Assembly (NCBI GenBank): GCA_003513495.1
Contig: DOPM01000003.1
Coordinates: forward strand, 1-64,000
Length of the DNA stretch: 64,000 nt
Direction of reading: 5' to 3'
Source: Desulfosporosinus sp.
GTDB taxonomy: Bacteria; Bacillota; Desulfitobacteriia; Desulfitobacteriales; Desulfitobacteriaceae
Made by a program: the position numbers and the translations under genes. Of this stretch, positions 8,389-16,441 are shown in pieces (position 1 is the first letter of the stretch; the number at the start of each line of letters is the position of its first letter). The notes under the pieces were generated by a model. It was not told where the DNA came from. It worked only from the letters and a program-made list of their open reading frames with translations, and searched no databases.

Positions 8389-9305
8389 TCCTCTCCCCGT
8401 TTGATGATTAATCTTTTTTCTTCTACTAACTGCCGGGCCTTAGGAGTAGGAATTACAATTCTATTAATTCCTGACGCTACCGCTGCCTCATCAAGCTTTT
8501 GTCTATAACTCCCTTTAGGACGCATACAGCCAAGTGCTAGAGGAGTTTTTGGAAAGCGCACCCTTGCTTTAGCTATGAAACGGACGACTTCTTCTAAATT
8601 TGGGGGGGTTCGATGGGAGTAAATAGTTCCTGGCGTTGGAATAAACACATTAAACACCAGCCCATCCAAGCCCAGATCCTCAAGAATATCCAAAGCCTTA
8701 TCCTCTCCACTCCAAATTCCGCCCCTTAACCCAAGCGTTAAATGGGGAATGAGCTTCACATGTTTGCGCAAATCCTGATAAACTCGAATATAATCCTCTA
8801 CTTTGTGTTCTAGACCGTATACCTCCCGGATAGTATCTTCATCTCCTACAAAATCAAAAGAAACTACATCTGCTAACTCTTTTAGCAGCTGGATTTCCTT
8901 CTCATCAATTAGGCCTACATGAAAATTCATTCGTACCTTCCTATGTTTTAGTTCATGTAAAAGGTCTAAGCGGTTCCAAAAAGGCACCTTACCATCCTTT
9001 GTACATCCGCCGCTAATTAAGGCACTGGAAAACGAAAGCTCGTGGGTTAACTGGGAGGTTAACTCTAACCCTTCTATGTCTGTCATTCCTTTTAGATAAT
9101 GTCCACCACAATGTGCACAATTGAGAGAACAAGCCGTTCCAGTCAAACTTACGCTTTCAGTCTTGGTCGGAAAATCAAAGTATATCTCGGGTGGAAAATT
9201 AGTTACGCGTATTTCCCACCCCTTATTAATCCAGTTATTAGTCTCTAATGAGTAAGTATTTTGCTCCAAATTACTTTCTCCTTTACGATTATTTGGATCT
9301 TTCAC
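8373..9305 (-). CDS. Radical SAM enzyme, LipS1/LipS2-type lipoyl synthase subunit (COG1856-like)
   Basis: 310 aa. The radical SAM cluster is C59xxxC63xxC66 (ACSLNCAHCGGHYL). Further cysteines lie in SGGCTKDG, in LGCMRPKG and at the C-terminus (EECCAL); they could hold a second cluster. It is the first gene of the run that continues with the BioB-like radical SAM gene and lipM. I assign it as the partner subunit of a two-protein lipoyl synthase on context and family resemblance. An alternative is an unrelated radical SAM pair, but the tight coupling to lipM argues for lipoate. Confidence 0.68.
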   Translation of the reverse strand: MKDPNNRKGESNLEQNTYSLETNNWINKGWEIRVTNFPPEIYFDFPTKTESVSLTGTACSLNCAHCGGHYLKGMTDIEGLELTSQLTHELSFSSALISGGCTKDGKVPFWNRLDLLHELKHRKVRMNFHVGLIDEKEIQLLKELADVVSFDFVGDEDTIREVYGLEHKVEDYIRVYQDLRKHVKLIPHLTLGLRGGIWSGEDKALDILEDLGLDGLVFNVFIPTPGTIYSHRTPPNLEEVVRFIAKARVRFPKTPLALGCMRPKGSYRQKLDEAAVASGINRIVIPTPKARQLVEEKRLIIKRGEECCAL

Positions 9306-9382
9306 TCAGCATACCCGTTTTACCCATTCAGCGACTTTAATTAAATAGCTAACTTTCACTATAAACCTTCAGGTTGCTTTTT

Positions 9383-10555
9383 TCAATGTGGGACAGGGGA
9401 TCGGTTTACTATCCCCTTATCCCCCCTAGGATAGGGCAACAGTATTTCCACGCAAACCCCTCCCTCGATACGATTTCCAATTGTTATCTTCCCCCCATGC
9501 TGATCAAGAATTCGATGTACAACAGAGAGCCCCAAGCCTGTTCCATTTTCCTTTGTCGTAAAAAATGGGTCATAGATGTAGGGCATAGCCTCTGACAAAA
9601 TACCTGGCCCTTGGTCACTAACAGCGAAGCCTAAAAAACCATCTCTTTGAACTCCCTCTAGATAAATCACGCCGCCTTGCCCCTGGGCATCTATGGCATT
9701 AAGCAAAATATTGAGTATAACTTGCTTCATCTGGTCTGAGTCTACTTCAACTTCTTGCAAATCGACGTGGCATCGTGCTTGTTCTAACTCAATATGGTTT
9801 TGCCGCAAGGCAGGTTGAATCAACCTAACTCCCTCATCTACGAGTTTCCCCAAGGTAATCCGTTGACGTACTAGTTCTTTTGGCCGAGCAAAAGACAGAA
9901 ACTCGTTCACTAAGCGATTTAAGCGTTCACATTCTTCCAGAAGTACCCGACAATACTCTGAAACCACTTCATCGTCGCATTTTTCCTGGCGTAGCATTTG
10001 GATGCTAACTTTCATAATCCCCAAGGGATTGCGTATTTCATGAGCTAAGCCGGCACTCATATGCCCCAATGCGGTTACCCGTTCAGTTTGCCGGATCTCA
10101 CCCTCTAATCGTTCACGTTCCCGCCCTTCTCTCTTTAACTTCTCCACTAATTCTTTTTGGACGGTAAGTGCTAGCTGGTATTTTCGTTTTGCTTTCCGCT
10201 CCTCTTCCGTTAAGAAGCCAGTTAACCAGCCAATGACGTTAATTAAGCCGACTTCTACCCACTGTGTATACTTAGCAGCTGGTGTCAACGTCTCCTGAAA
10301 ATGCGTCATGAGCGGTATGAAAAGTAACGTAATTACAAAGCTAGATAGGATGCCTCCTGCAGGGCCAAAACGCATAGCGGCATAAATCACCGGGAGATAA
10401 TAGGCGAATTGAAGGAGGATATGGTAATCCACATTATAATGATAATTCGTATAGTGAATTATCGTCAAACCCACCACAACAAGTCCGATTGAAACGAGGT
10501 CAAAGAGAGTACGTGCACGCTTTGCAGCTGGGGATTCATGCATTGAATTTAGCAA
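9383..10555 (-). CDS. Membrane sensor histidine kinase, NtrB/ZraS type
   Basis: 390 aa. About four hydrophobic segments occupy residues 15-120 (membrane sensor), then a coiled-coil linker. The HisKA phosphoacceptor motif is HMSAGLAHEIRNPLG and the HATPase_c domain has N, G1 (DQGPGI) and G2 (GTGLGLSVV) boxes. It follows the sigma-54 activator gene by 58 bp and presumably phosphorylates it. The last ten or so residues (IVNRSPVPH) are encoded by a REP-like sequence rather than by kinase-type sequence, so the tail has probably been altered. The signal is unknown; the divergent operon suggests metal or redox status. Confidence 0.88.
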   Translation of the reverse strand: MLNSMHESPAAKRARTLFDLVSIGLVVVGLTIIHYTNYHYNVDYHILLQFAYYLPVIYAAMRFGPAGGILSSFVITLLFIPLMTHFQETLTPAAKYTQWVEVGLINVIGWLTGFLTEEERKAKRKYQLALTVQKELVEKLKREGRERERLEGEIRQTERVTALGHMSAGLAHEIRNPLGIMKVSIQMLRQEKCDDEVVSEYCRVLLEECERLNRLVNEFLSFARPKELVRQRITLGKLVDEGVRLIQPALRQNHIELEQARCHVDLQEVEVDSDQMKQVILNILLNAIDAQGQGGVIYLEGVQRDGFLGFAVSDQGPGILSEAMPYIYDPFFTTKENGTGLGLSVVHRILDQHGGKITIGNRIEGGVCVEILLPYPRGDKGIVNRSPVPH

Positions 10556-10613
10556 AGAAACCTACCACCTTACAGTTATTATCCTAGAATAGATTAAATT
10601 ACATAAATTTCCC

Positions 10614-11972
10614 CTAAATCCCCCAGTGAGGATCAATTCCATATTTCTCTAAACGATATAAAAAAGCATGCCTAGAGAGCCCTAATTTTTTTGCCGCCTG
10701 GCTTTGGTTCCCTCCCGTTTGTTCCATGGCCTGCTGAAGAAAAGATTTCTCTAGTTCCTCGAGGGAAACACCCTCTGGAGGCAGCACAAAGGGTAAGGCC
10801 CCCTTCTCCACTTTTGAAGGATTGTTTAAGATTGACAATCCATCTAAACCAATTACCGCTCCTTGAGAAATAATAACCATTCGTTCAACCACATTTTCCA
10901 ATTCACGGACGTTTCCCGGCCAATCATATGCCATAAGCCGAGTTAGAACTTCCTGACTTAGACTCTTTTTAGGTCCATAGTTTGACAGTTTCTTCAAGAA
11001 ATAATCAGCAAGATTAGGGATATCCTCCCCACGTTCCCGTAAGGGAGGTATCGAGATCGGAAAGACGCTCAGTCGGTAGTATAAATCCTCTCTGAAACGC
11101 CCTTCTTGTGCCTCTTTCAGCAAGTCCCGGTTTGTAGCAGCAATAATCCGCACATCAACCTTGATCGTTTTTTCCCCGCCGACCCGCTCAAATGTCCTCT
11201 CTTGAAGAACTCTCAACAACTTAGCTTGAACGTTAAAGGATAGTTCACCAATCTCATCAAGAAAAAGAGTACCTCCATCAGCCAACTCGAAACGACCTGA
11301 CTTTCTAGCATGTGCTCCTGTAAACGCTCCTTTTTCATGCCCGAACAATTCGCTTTCTAGCAAGGTCTCCGTCAATGCGGCACAATTGACTCGAATGAAC
11401 GGCCCATTCACACGCGGACTTAAAGTATGTATAGCGTGGGCTACTAATTCCTTCCCAGTACCCGATTCCCCTTGAATGAGCACCGTAGCTGGTGTGGGAG
11501 CAACCCGTTCTACTAGGTGTTTAACGGCCTTCATCCCTTCACTATTTCCTACCAAATTCCATCCATCGCCCTGGAACTCTTCCTTTAAATAATCCACCTG
11601 CTCACGTAAGCTTTCTACTTCAAAAGCCTTTCTGACTGTAATGAGGAGCTCATCAATATCAAAGGGTTTCATCAAATAATCGTGAGCACCGGACTTCATA
11701 GCCTCGACCGCTGTCGCGGTATTTCCATGTGCAGTCATCATAACAATCATTAAGTCTGGATAATGCTCTTTCAACCTCTTCAAGACACTTATCCCATCTA
11801 TCTTGGGCATTTTCAAATCAACAAGAACTAAATCCGGACGCTCCGAGAAGGCACGATCTAAAGCGATTTGCCCATCCTCTGCAGTCTCCACATCATAACC
11901 CGCTTTGCTTAAGGCCCGTTCTAAAACCCAACGCATATTCGCTTCATCATCTGCGATTAATATCTTTCGCAA
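10614..11972 (-). CDS. Sigma-54-dependent response regulator (NtrC/ZraR family)
   Basis: 452 aa with three domains: receiver with phosphoacceptor Asp52 (VLVDLKMP) and the MKPF motif; AAA+ activator domain with Walker A GESGTGKE (168-175) and the sigma-54 contact loop GAFTGA (215-220); C-terminal Fis-type HTH (GGNQSQAAKKLGLSRHAFLYRL). It must act with RNA polymerase sigma-54. A matching -24/-12 promoter lies 230 bp upstream of its start, facing the other way, and leads into the DUF2318-ABC operon. A 38-bp palindrome between them is the obvious candidate binding site. The ribosome site GAGGAGGG precedes the ATG-equivalent start at 11972. Confidence 0.93.
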   Translation of the reverse strand: MRKILIADDEANMRWVLERALSKAGYDVETAEDGQIALDRAFSERPDLVLVDLKMPKIDGISVLKRLKEHYPDLMIVMMTAHGNTATAVEAMKSGAHDYLMKPFDIDELLITVRKAFEVESLREQVDYLKEEFQGDGWNLVGNSEGMKAVKHLVERVAPTPATVLIQGESGTGKELVAHAIHTLSPRVNGPFIRVNCAALTETLLESELFGHEKGAFTGAHARKSGRFELADGGTLFLDEIGELSFNVQAKLLRVLQERTFERVGGEKTIKVDVRIIAATNRDLLKEAQEGRFREDLYYRLSVFPISIPPLRERGEDIPNLADYFLKKLSNYGPKKSLSQEVLTRLMAYDWPGNVRELENVVERMVIISQGAVIGLDGLSILNNPSKVEKGALPFVLPPEGVSLEELEKSFLQQAMEQTGGNQSQAAKKLGLSRHAFLYRLEKYGIDPHWGI

Positions 11973-11989
11973 TTATAGCCCTCCTCGAC

Positions 11990-12027
11990 TGCGGGATTTC
12001 CTACACCATAGTGTGGGAAATCCCGCA
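11990..12027. promoter_or_regulatory. 38-bp near-perfect palindrome, candidate operator
   Basis: Arms TGCGGGATTTCC (11990-12001) and GGAAATCCCGCA (12016-12027) are perfect, and ACAC/GTGT extend the pairing inward around a CATA centre. It lies 18 bp upstream of the response-regulator gene and about 180 bp upstream of the sigma-54 promoter, the normal range for an activator site. On the plus strand it is followed by CTTTTTAA, so a terminator role is the alternative, but no plus-strand gene precedes it. Confidence 0.55.
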
Positions 12028-12203
12028 ACTTTTTAACCCCTATGCTTAACAACTTATTTTCAGCTCCTAGACCAACTCTAAATATGAAGAATCTAAACTA
12101 ACTATTGCTTGTTCCCTTGTCAAAGCTAACTACATCTTCCAACATGACTCAACGTTTAACGCTAGCTAGTGAACTTCTTACCATAATGATTAGATTCAGG
12201 AAC

Positions 12204-12221
12204 TTGGCACAATTTTTGCAT
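12204..12221 (+). promoter_or_regulatory. Sigma-54 (-24/-12) promoter
   Basis: TTGGCAC-AATTT-TTGCAT matches the sigma-54 consensus, with GG and GC exactly 10 bp apart. The sigma-54 activator is encoded divergently next to it. The expected start is near 12232, giving a leader of about 310 nt before the DUF2318 gene. The leader contains a small AAACCC/GGGTTT hairpin with a short T-run (12304-12323) that might attenuate. The rest of 11973-12544 shows no gene. Confidence 0.85.
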
Positions 12222-12303
12222 ACATCCTTACTAGGACAAATGTTGCTGTCACCATAGGCATCAAGTTACTAAATTAGTGTACACATCAAACATTCCTTAG
12301 TTT

Positions 12304-12323
12304 AAACCCCTCAAAGGGTTTTT
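12304..12323 (+). terminator. Small hairpin with T-run in the sigma-54 operon leader (possible attenuator)
   Basis: AAACCC (12304-12309) and GGGTTT (12316-12321) form a 6-bp stem followed by TT. The stem is weak, so termination would be partial at best. Confidence 0.3.
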
Positions 12324-12544
12324 GCAAAAGTTAGGCGTCGCCCCAGATTATTGCAGTCTTTATGTTTTGTAATCCAAGATTTTCATCTTTATTAAAGGAG
12401 TGAGAGATTCTATAATAACTTATTGCCTTTAAGTAAGTATCTACAACAAATAGTTCAATTACAATCAGGTAGCGCAAACCTCTATCTAAACAGGATTTCT
12501 ACATTGACTTAAAATTACTAAATATTCCTAGGAGGATGTTAAGA

Positions 12545-13129
12545 ATGAAGAACGACCACATTGAGAAAAACCAAAAATTTACCCAACCCCATAAGAATAA
12601 CACCTTGCTTTACAGTATCGTTGGCCTATTAACCATTGTTATCATGATTGGTACCTATTTCATGGTTGCTGGCAGCAATAGCCCAAATGCCTCCGTCACT
12701 GCGGCTGCTGATATCGGAGAGACCATAAGTTATAGCCCTACTGATAAATTAGAGCAAACAAACGTCGAAAACAAGGTTGAAAACGGAAAGGCTATTGTGA
12801 CAACTCTTAGTACAGTTAAAGAAAAGAAGTTTATCTGGACAGAGTATAAAGCAAATGGTAAACGAATTCCCCTAACTGCCTTTGCTCAGCCAGATGGAAA
12901 AGTCATGGTAGCCGTCAGTTTTTGTGAACCTTGTAGGGGCGAAACCTTTCACATTATTGGTAACCAAATAGTCTGCAACGCCTGCGGGACGACCTGGGAT
13001 CTCCAGACTCTCAAAGGCCTAAGTGGTGGTTGTCAAGCCTACCCGCCCGAAGCGCTCACCTACACTTTAAACGGCGATAACCTTGAGATTCCGCAATCCG
13101 TACTTGATGCCTGGGAACCTAGAGTTTAG
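12545..13129 (+). CDS. DUF2318 (FtrD-like) membrane-anchored protein
   Basis: 194 aa. One membrane anchor near residues 20-42 (LLYSIVGLLTIVIMIGTYFM), then an outward-facing domain. Four conserved cysteines lie in FCEPCRG and CNACGTTWDL, followed by SGGCQAYPP. This is the DUF2318/FtrD-like pattern, thought to bind an Fe-S cluster or metal. In Campylobacter (Cj1660) and the Fet loci of enterobacteria this family sits in P19-type iron-uptake operons together with an ABC ATPase, two permeases and thioredoxins, as here. AGGAGG at 12530-12535 fits the ATG at 12545 and not the in-frame ATG at 12536. It is the first gene of the sigma-54 operon. Confidence 0.85.
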   Translation: MKNDHIEKNQKFTQPHKNNTLLYSIVGLLTIVIMIGTYFMVAGSNSPNASVTAAADIGETISYSPTDKLEQTNVENKVENGKAIVTTLSTVKEKKFIWTEYKANGKRIPLTAFAQPDGKVMVAVSFCEPCRGETFHIIGNQIVCNACGTTWDLQTLKGLSGGCQAYPPEALTYTLNGDNLEIPQSVLDAWEPRV

Positions 13130-13153
13130 TTTTATATGACGATATTCTTGAAA

Positions 13154-13179
13154 AACGCACTCGTCCTTACGGGTGCGTT
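13154..13179 (+). other. Intra-operon hairpin
   Basis: AACGCACTCG and CGGGTGCGTT pair with one mismatch. No T-run follows on the plus strand, so it is more likely an mRNA processing or stability element between the DUF2318 gene and the ATPase gene than a terminator. Confidence 0.4.
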
Positions 13180-13233
13180 CACTCTAACCAGTGTAGAGAA
13201 CTGTATTAAAATAATTTTGGAGGAAATGTCTAA

Positions 13234-13911
13234 ATGTCTTTGATAAAAGTAGTCGAAGTCAGTAAGTCCTATGAAGGTGGAGACGGAGTTGTTCAAGCCT
13301 TAACAAATATTAATTTAGAGATCAATGAAGGAGAATTTTTGGCTTTAATGGGCCCATCAGGTTCTGGAAAGAGTACCTTACTTAGCATTTTAGGAGGTTT
13401 GAACTCTCCTACCACCGGTAAACTAATCATTGATGGTATTGATGTTTATGCACTAGCCTCCGAGCGATTAGCAGATTTTCGTCATGAATACGTAGGCTTT
13501 GTTTTCCAACAATATCAATTGATTCCTTATCTTACTGCCTTAGAAAATGTCATGCTCCCTCTGGCTATAACCTCTCGTACAGGAAGGGAGCAACGGGATA
13601 TGGCTCAGACGGTTCTAGACAAGGTTGGTTTAGGTTCGAAGTCTCTTCGCCTGCCCAATCAATTATCCGGGGGGGAACAAAACCGAGTAGCAATTGCTCG
13701 AGCCATCGTTAACCGACCCTCATTAATCTTTGCGGATGAGCCCACCGGAAGTCTGGACTCAAAAACGGCTAAGGAACTTCTCGAATTATTTCAGGCTCTT
13801 AACCAAGATGGTTTAACCATCATTATGGTAACTCATAATCGAGAAAACCTTGAGTGGGTTTCCCGTGCAGTTTACATCCGGGATGGAGTTCTATCTCAAA
13901 TTCCTCAATAG
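13234..13911 (+). CDS. ABC transporter ATP-binding protein (MacB/LolD type)
   Basis: 225 aa, a single complete nucleotide-binding domain: Walker A GPSGSGKST (near 40), Q-loop VFQQYQ, signature LSGGEQNR, Walker B LIFADEPT, and the H-loop VTHN. Sequence type and partner genes (two FtsX-like permeases) place it in the MacB/LolD class, whose members often work mechanically on the outer face of the membrane rather than pumping solutes. In the P19/Fet loci the homologue is Cj1663. Ribosome site GGAGG at 13219-13223. Confidence 0.92.
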   Translation: MSLIKVVEVSKSYEGGDGVVQALTNINLEINEGEFLALMGPSGSGKSTLLSILGGLNSPTTGKLIIDGIDVYALASERLADFRHEYVGFVFQQYQLIPYLTALENVMLPLAITSRTGREQRDMAQTVLDKVGLGSKSLRLPNQLSGGEQNRVAIARAIVNRPSLIFADEPTGSLDSKTAKELLELFQALNQDGLTIIMVTHNRENLEWVSRAVYIRDGVLSQIPQ

Positions 13912-13928
13912 TTCAAGGAGAGAATTAA

Positions 13929-15092
13929 ATGCGACTAACAAATATCGCCTTACAAAATATTCGCCGCCGCAAAATGCGCTCCGCTTTATTAATGCTCAGC
14001 GTTATTATAGGGGTAGCTTCAATTATCTTCCTCTATTCAACAACCCAAGCCATGCAGGAAGATGTAGCCAACAAACTTGATCAATTTGGTTCGAACATCC
14101 TTATCCTTCCTGATAGTGGGCAATCATTAACCTTTGGTGGTATAACGGTTGAAGCTCCAACTCAGATTAAAGAACTGGATATGTCCCTTATTCCGCTTAT
14201 GCAAACAATTAAAAATAAGGAAACTCTGGCTACCATCGCCCCTAAACTTCTAGCAAACACTAATCTTAAGGGGCGAGAGATCTTGTTATTAGGTGTAGAT
14301 TTTTCTCAGGAATTTAAGCTCAAAAAGTGGTGGAAAGTTGATGGCCTTTCTAAAAACCAACTTCCAAGCGCCGGGGAAGTCATCTTAGGAAGCGACGTTG
14401 CCCTTGCCCTGGGTCTAAGTCCTAATCAAACTGTAACTATCAAAGGACAGGACTTTAAGGTAGCGGGAATCATTCAATCCACAGGTTCATCGGAAAATGA
14501 CCAAGCAGTATTTATGGACTTAACTGTGCTGCAAAAACTAACTAAGCGTCCTAATGCTATTAGCCTCATCGAAACGGCAGCCTTATGTTATACCTGTCCA
14601 ATTGAAGAAATTACCCAACAGTTAAGTGCCAAACTTCCTGGAACTAAGGTGACGGCCTTAATGTCTACCTTGGAATCTCGAGATGATACCGTCTCTAAGT
14701 TTAATCTATTTGCTCGTAGCGTCTCCTTGATTCTCTTCCTAGCTAGTGGTTTAGTAATTACTATGACCATGAAGTCCTCCGTTGAGGAACGGACCCGGGA
14801 AATTGGAATCTTGCGGGCTATCGGTTTCCGAAAACGTCACATTATTCAAATCGTCCTTGCGGAAGCAGGTTGGCTTAGTTTATTAGGGGGCTTATTGGGG
14901 TACATTCTGGGCATGGGCATGGCAGTGAGCTTTGGATCAGACCTTATGAAAGCCCAAGTCCATATCCCTTGGCAACCTGACTTGTTAATGTATGCTCTAA
15001 GTGCTTCTCTGATAATTGGTCTAACTGCAAGTTTTTATCCTGCTTGGAAAGGGTCACGTCTTGACCCGACTGAATCTTTACGTTATCTATGA
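13929..15092 (+). CDS. FtsX/MacB-type ABC permease 1
   Basis: 387 aa. N-terminal membrane helix (about 18-38), a large extracellular MacB-like domain (about 40-260), then three C-terminal helices in FtsX arrangement. The TREIGILRAIGFRKRHI motif between helices is the typical cytoplasmic loop contacting the ATPase. A CYTC pair lies in the extracellular domain near residue 220, possibly redox or metal active; permease 2 lacks it. It follows the ATPase by 17 bp. Confidence 0.88.
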   Translation: MRLTNIALQNIRRRKMRSALLMLSVIIGVASIIFLYSTTQAMQEDVANKLDQFGSNILILPDSGQSLTFGGITVEAPTQIKELDMSLIPLMQTIKNKETLATIAPKLLANTNLKGREILLLGVDFSQEFKLKKWWKVDGLSKNQLPSAGEVILGSDVALALGLSPNQTVTIKGQDFKVAGIIQSTGSSENDQAVFMDLTVLQKLTKRPNAISLIETAALCYTCPIEEITQQLSAKLPGTKVTALMSTLESRDDTVSKFNLFARSVSLILFLASGLVITMTMKSSVEERTREIGILRAIGFRKRHIIQIVLAEAGWLSLLGGLLGYILGMGMAVSFGSDLMKAQVHIPWQPDLLMYALSASLIIGLTASFYPAWKGSRLDPTESLRYL

Positions 15093-15095
15093 AAC

Positions 15096-15122
15096 AAGGG
15101 GACAGGTTAACTGTTTTACTTG
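15096..15122. repeat. REP-like palindrome with GGGGACAGG core
   Basis: ACAAG and CTTGT flank a GGGGACAGGTTAACTG core. It shares the core with elements at 9388-9412 and 43753-43786 and fills the gap between the two permease genes. Confidence 0.45.
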
Positions 15123-15217
15123 TGGGGCATCCTCAGGGCTTGCGATCGAGGAAAAAACTATTGACTAAAAGAAATGGGACGAGGAAACCTATCCCCAGTC
15201 CAAGGAAGGAGGTAACT

Positions 15218-16354
15218 ATGACTCTAACCGATATTGCTTTTCAAAACCTGCGTCGGCGAAAAGGAAAGACGTTCTTTTTGTTGTTTACTTTTATATTAGT
15301 GGTTGGTATTACTATCATGCTGAATACCCTAGCTAAAAGCATGCAAGAGGATTTACAAAAAAGCTTGTCCCAATATGGAGCTAATGTTGTGATTACCCCC
15401 AAATCTGACCATTTTACGCTCAGTTACGGAGGTCTTTCCGTTCCCGGAGTTGATTATGAAATTAATCATTTAGATTATGATACTTTAACCAAATTGAATA
15501 ATAACCTTGATCTTAGGCTAAACGAAATTGCCCCCAAGATTGTTGGTACTGCCTCAGGAAAGATCAATCGCTATTTGATCCTCGGAGTGGATTTCCCCAG
15601 TGAACTGAAAATGAAGCCTTGGTGGCGAATAAACGGTCAATTGCCAAGGGAGCAAGAAGTGATTATTGGTTCAGACCTTGCCCAAAAAGAGAACCTAGTG
15701 ATTGGGGATACTCTGGAACTAAATCGTCAAAGTTATCCTATTGTTGGGGTGATGCAAGAAACAGGCGGCTCAGAGGACAGTGCAGTTTTTACTAATTTTA
15801 AGACTGCTCGATGGATTACCGGAATCGATTCATGGTCCATAATCGAACTCAATACGGATCATCCCACTCAAGCTACGGCCTACCTGAGCGAACTCTTACC
15901 TGAGGCTAAAGTTTCCGAAATTTCTCAACTAGTAGAGGGTGCTAAGGAGAGTGTTGATCGCTTTTCAAGCTTTTCCGTGATTACTTCGATATTACTTGGA
16001 CTCATCGGTGTTCTAATCGTATGTGTTACAACAACAGGTAATATCAACGATCGTACGACGGAAATTGGTATCCTTCGAGCTATTGGTTTTCGCCAACAGC
16101 ATATCCTTTCTATATTGATTCGAGAGATTTCCATAATAAGTCTTTGTGGCGGGGTCTTTGGATATCTTATAGGGATTTCACTCCCTACGATTCTTGCACC
16201 AATCACTTTCCAAAAATCATTGAGCCTTGAATTCAACCCTTTAGTCGCTTTGACGGTAATTAGCGCTTCTGTCATAATAGGAGTTGTCTCTATTCTTATT
16301 CCTGCTCAGCGAGCCATACAGTTAAATCCTTCAGAAGCACTTTCCTCGATTTAG
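15218..16354 (+). CDS. FtsX/MacB-type ABC permease 2
   Basis: 378 aa, the same layout as permease 1: N-terminal helix, extracellular domain, three C-terminal helices, and the TTEIGILRAIGFRQQHI loop. The two permeases are paralogues and likely form a heterodimer with the upstream ATPase. I start it at ATG 15218, which has AAGGAGG at 15206-15212. An upstream in-frame start would add 43 unlikely residues encoded by the REP-like sequence. In P19-type loci the pair corresponds to Cj1661/Cj1662. Confidence 0.88.
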   Translation: MTLTDIAFQNLRRRKGKTFFLLFTFILVVGITIMLNTLAKSMQEDLQKSLSQYGANVVITPKSDHFTLSYGGLSVPGVDYEINHLDYDTLTKLNNNLDLRLNEIAPKIVGTASGKINRYLILGVDFPSELKMKPWWRINGQLPREQEVIIGSDLAQKENLVIGDTLELNRQSYPIVGVMQETGGSEDSAVFTNFKTARWITGIDSWSIIELNTDHPTQATAYLSELLPEAKVSEISQLVEGAKESVDRFSSFSVITSILLGLIGVLIVCVTTTGNINDRTTEIGILRAIGFRQQHILSILIREISIISLCGGVFGYLIGISLPTILAPITFQKSLSLEFNPLVALTVISASVIIGVVSILIPAQRAIQLNPSEALSSI

Positions 16355-16441
16355 ATCTTTCCAACTGGACGACGACATATTAAGGCATAAACCCCCTAGC
16401 AGATATGTAAGCTAGCAATATAAGTTATAACGGGGTGAATT

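Noticed and set aside
8373..9305. Hydrogenase-maturation (HydE/HydG) or cofactor F420-type radical SAM pair
   Set aside because: No hydrogenase or F420 genes are near, and the tight linkage with lipM fits lipoyl synthesis better.
15089..15217. 43-residue N-terminal extension of permease 2
   Set aside because: It is encoded by REP-like sequence, has no family similarity, and ATG 15218 has a perfect AAGGAGG.
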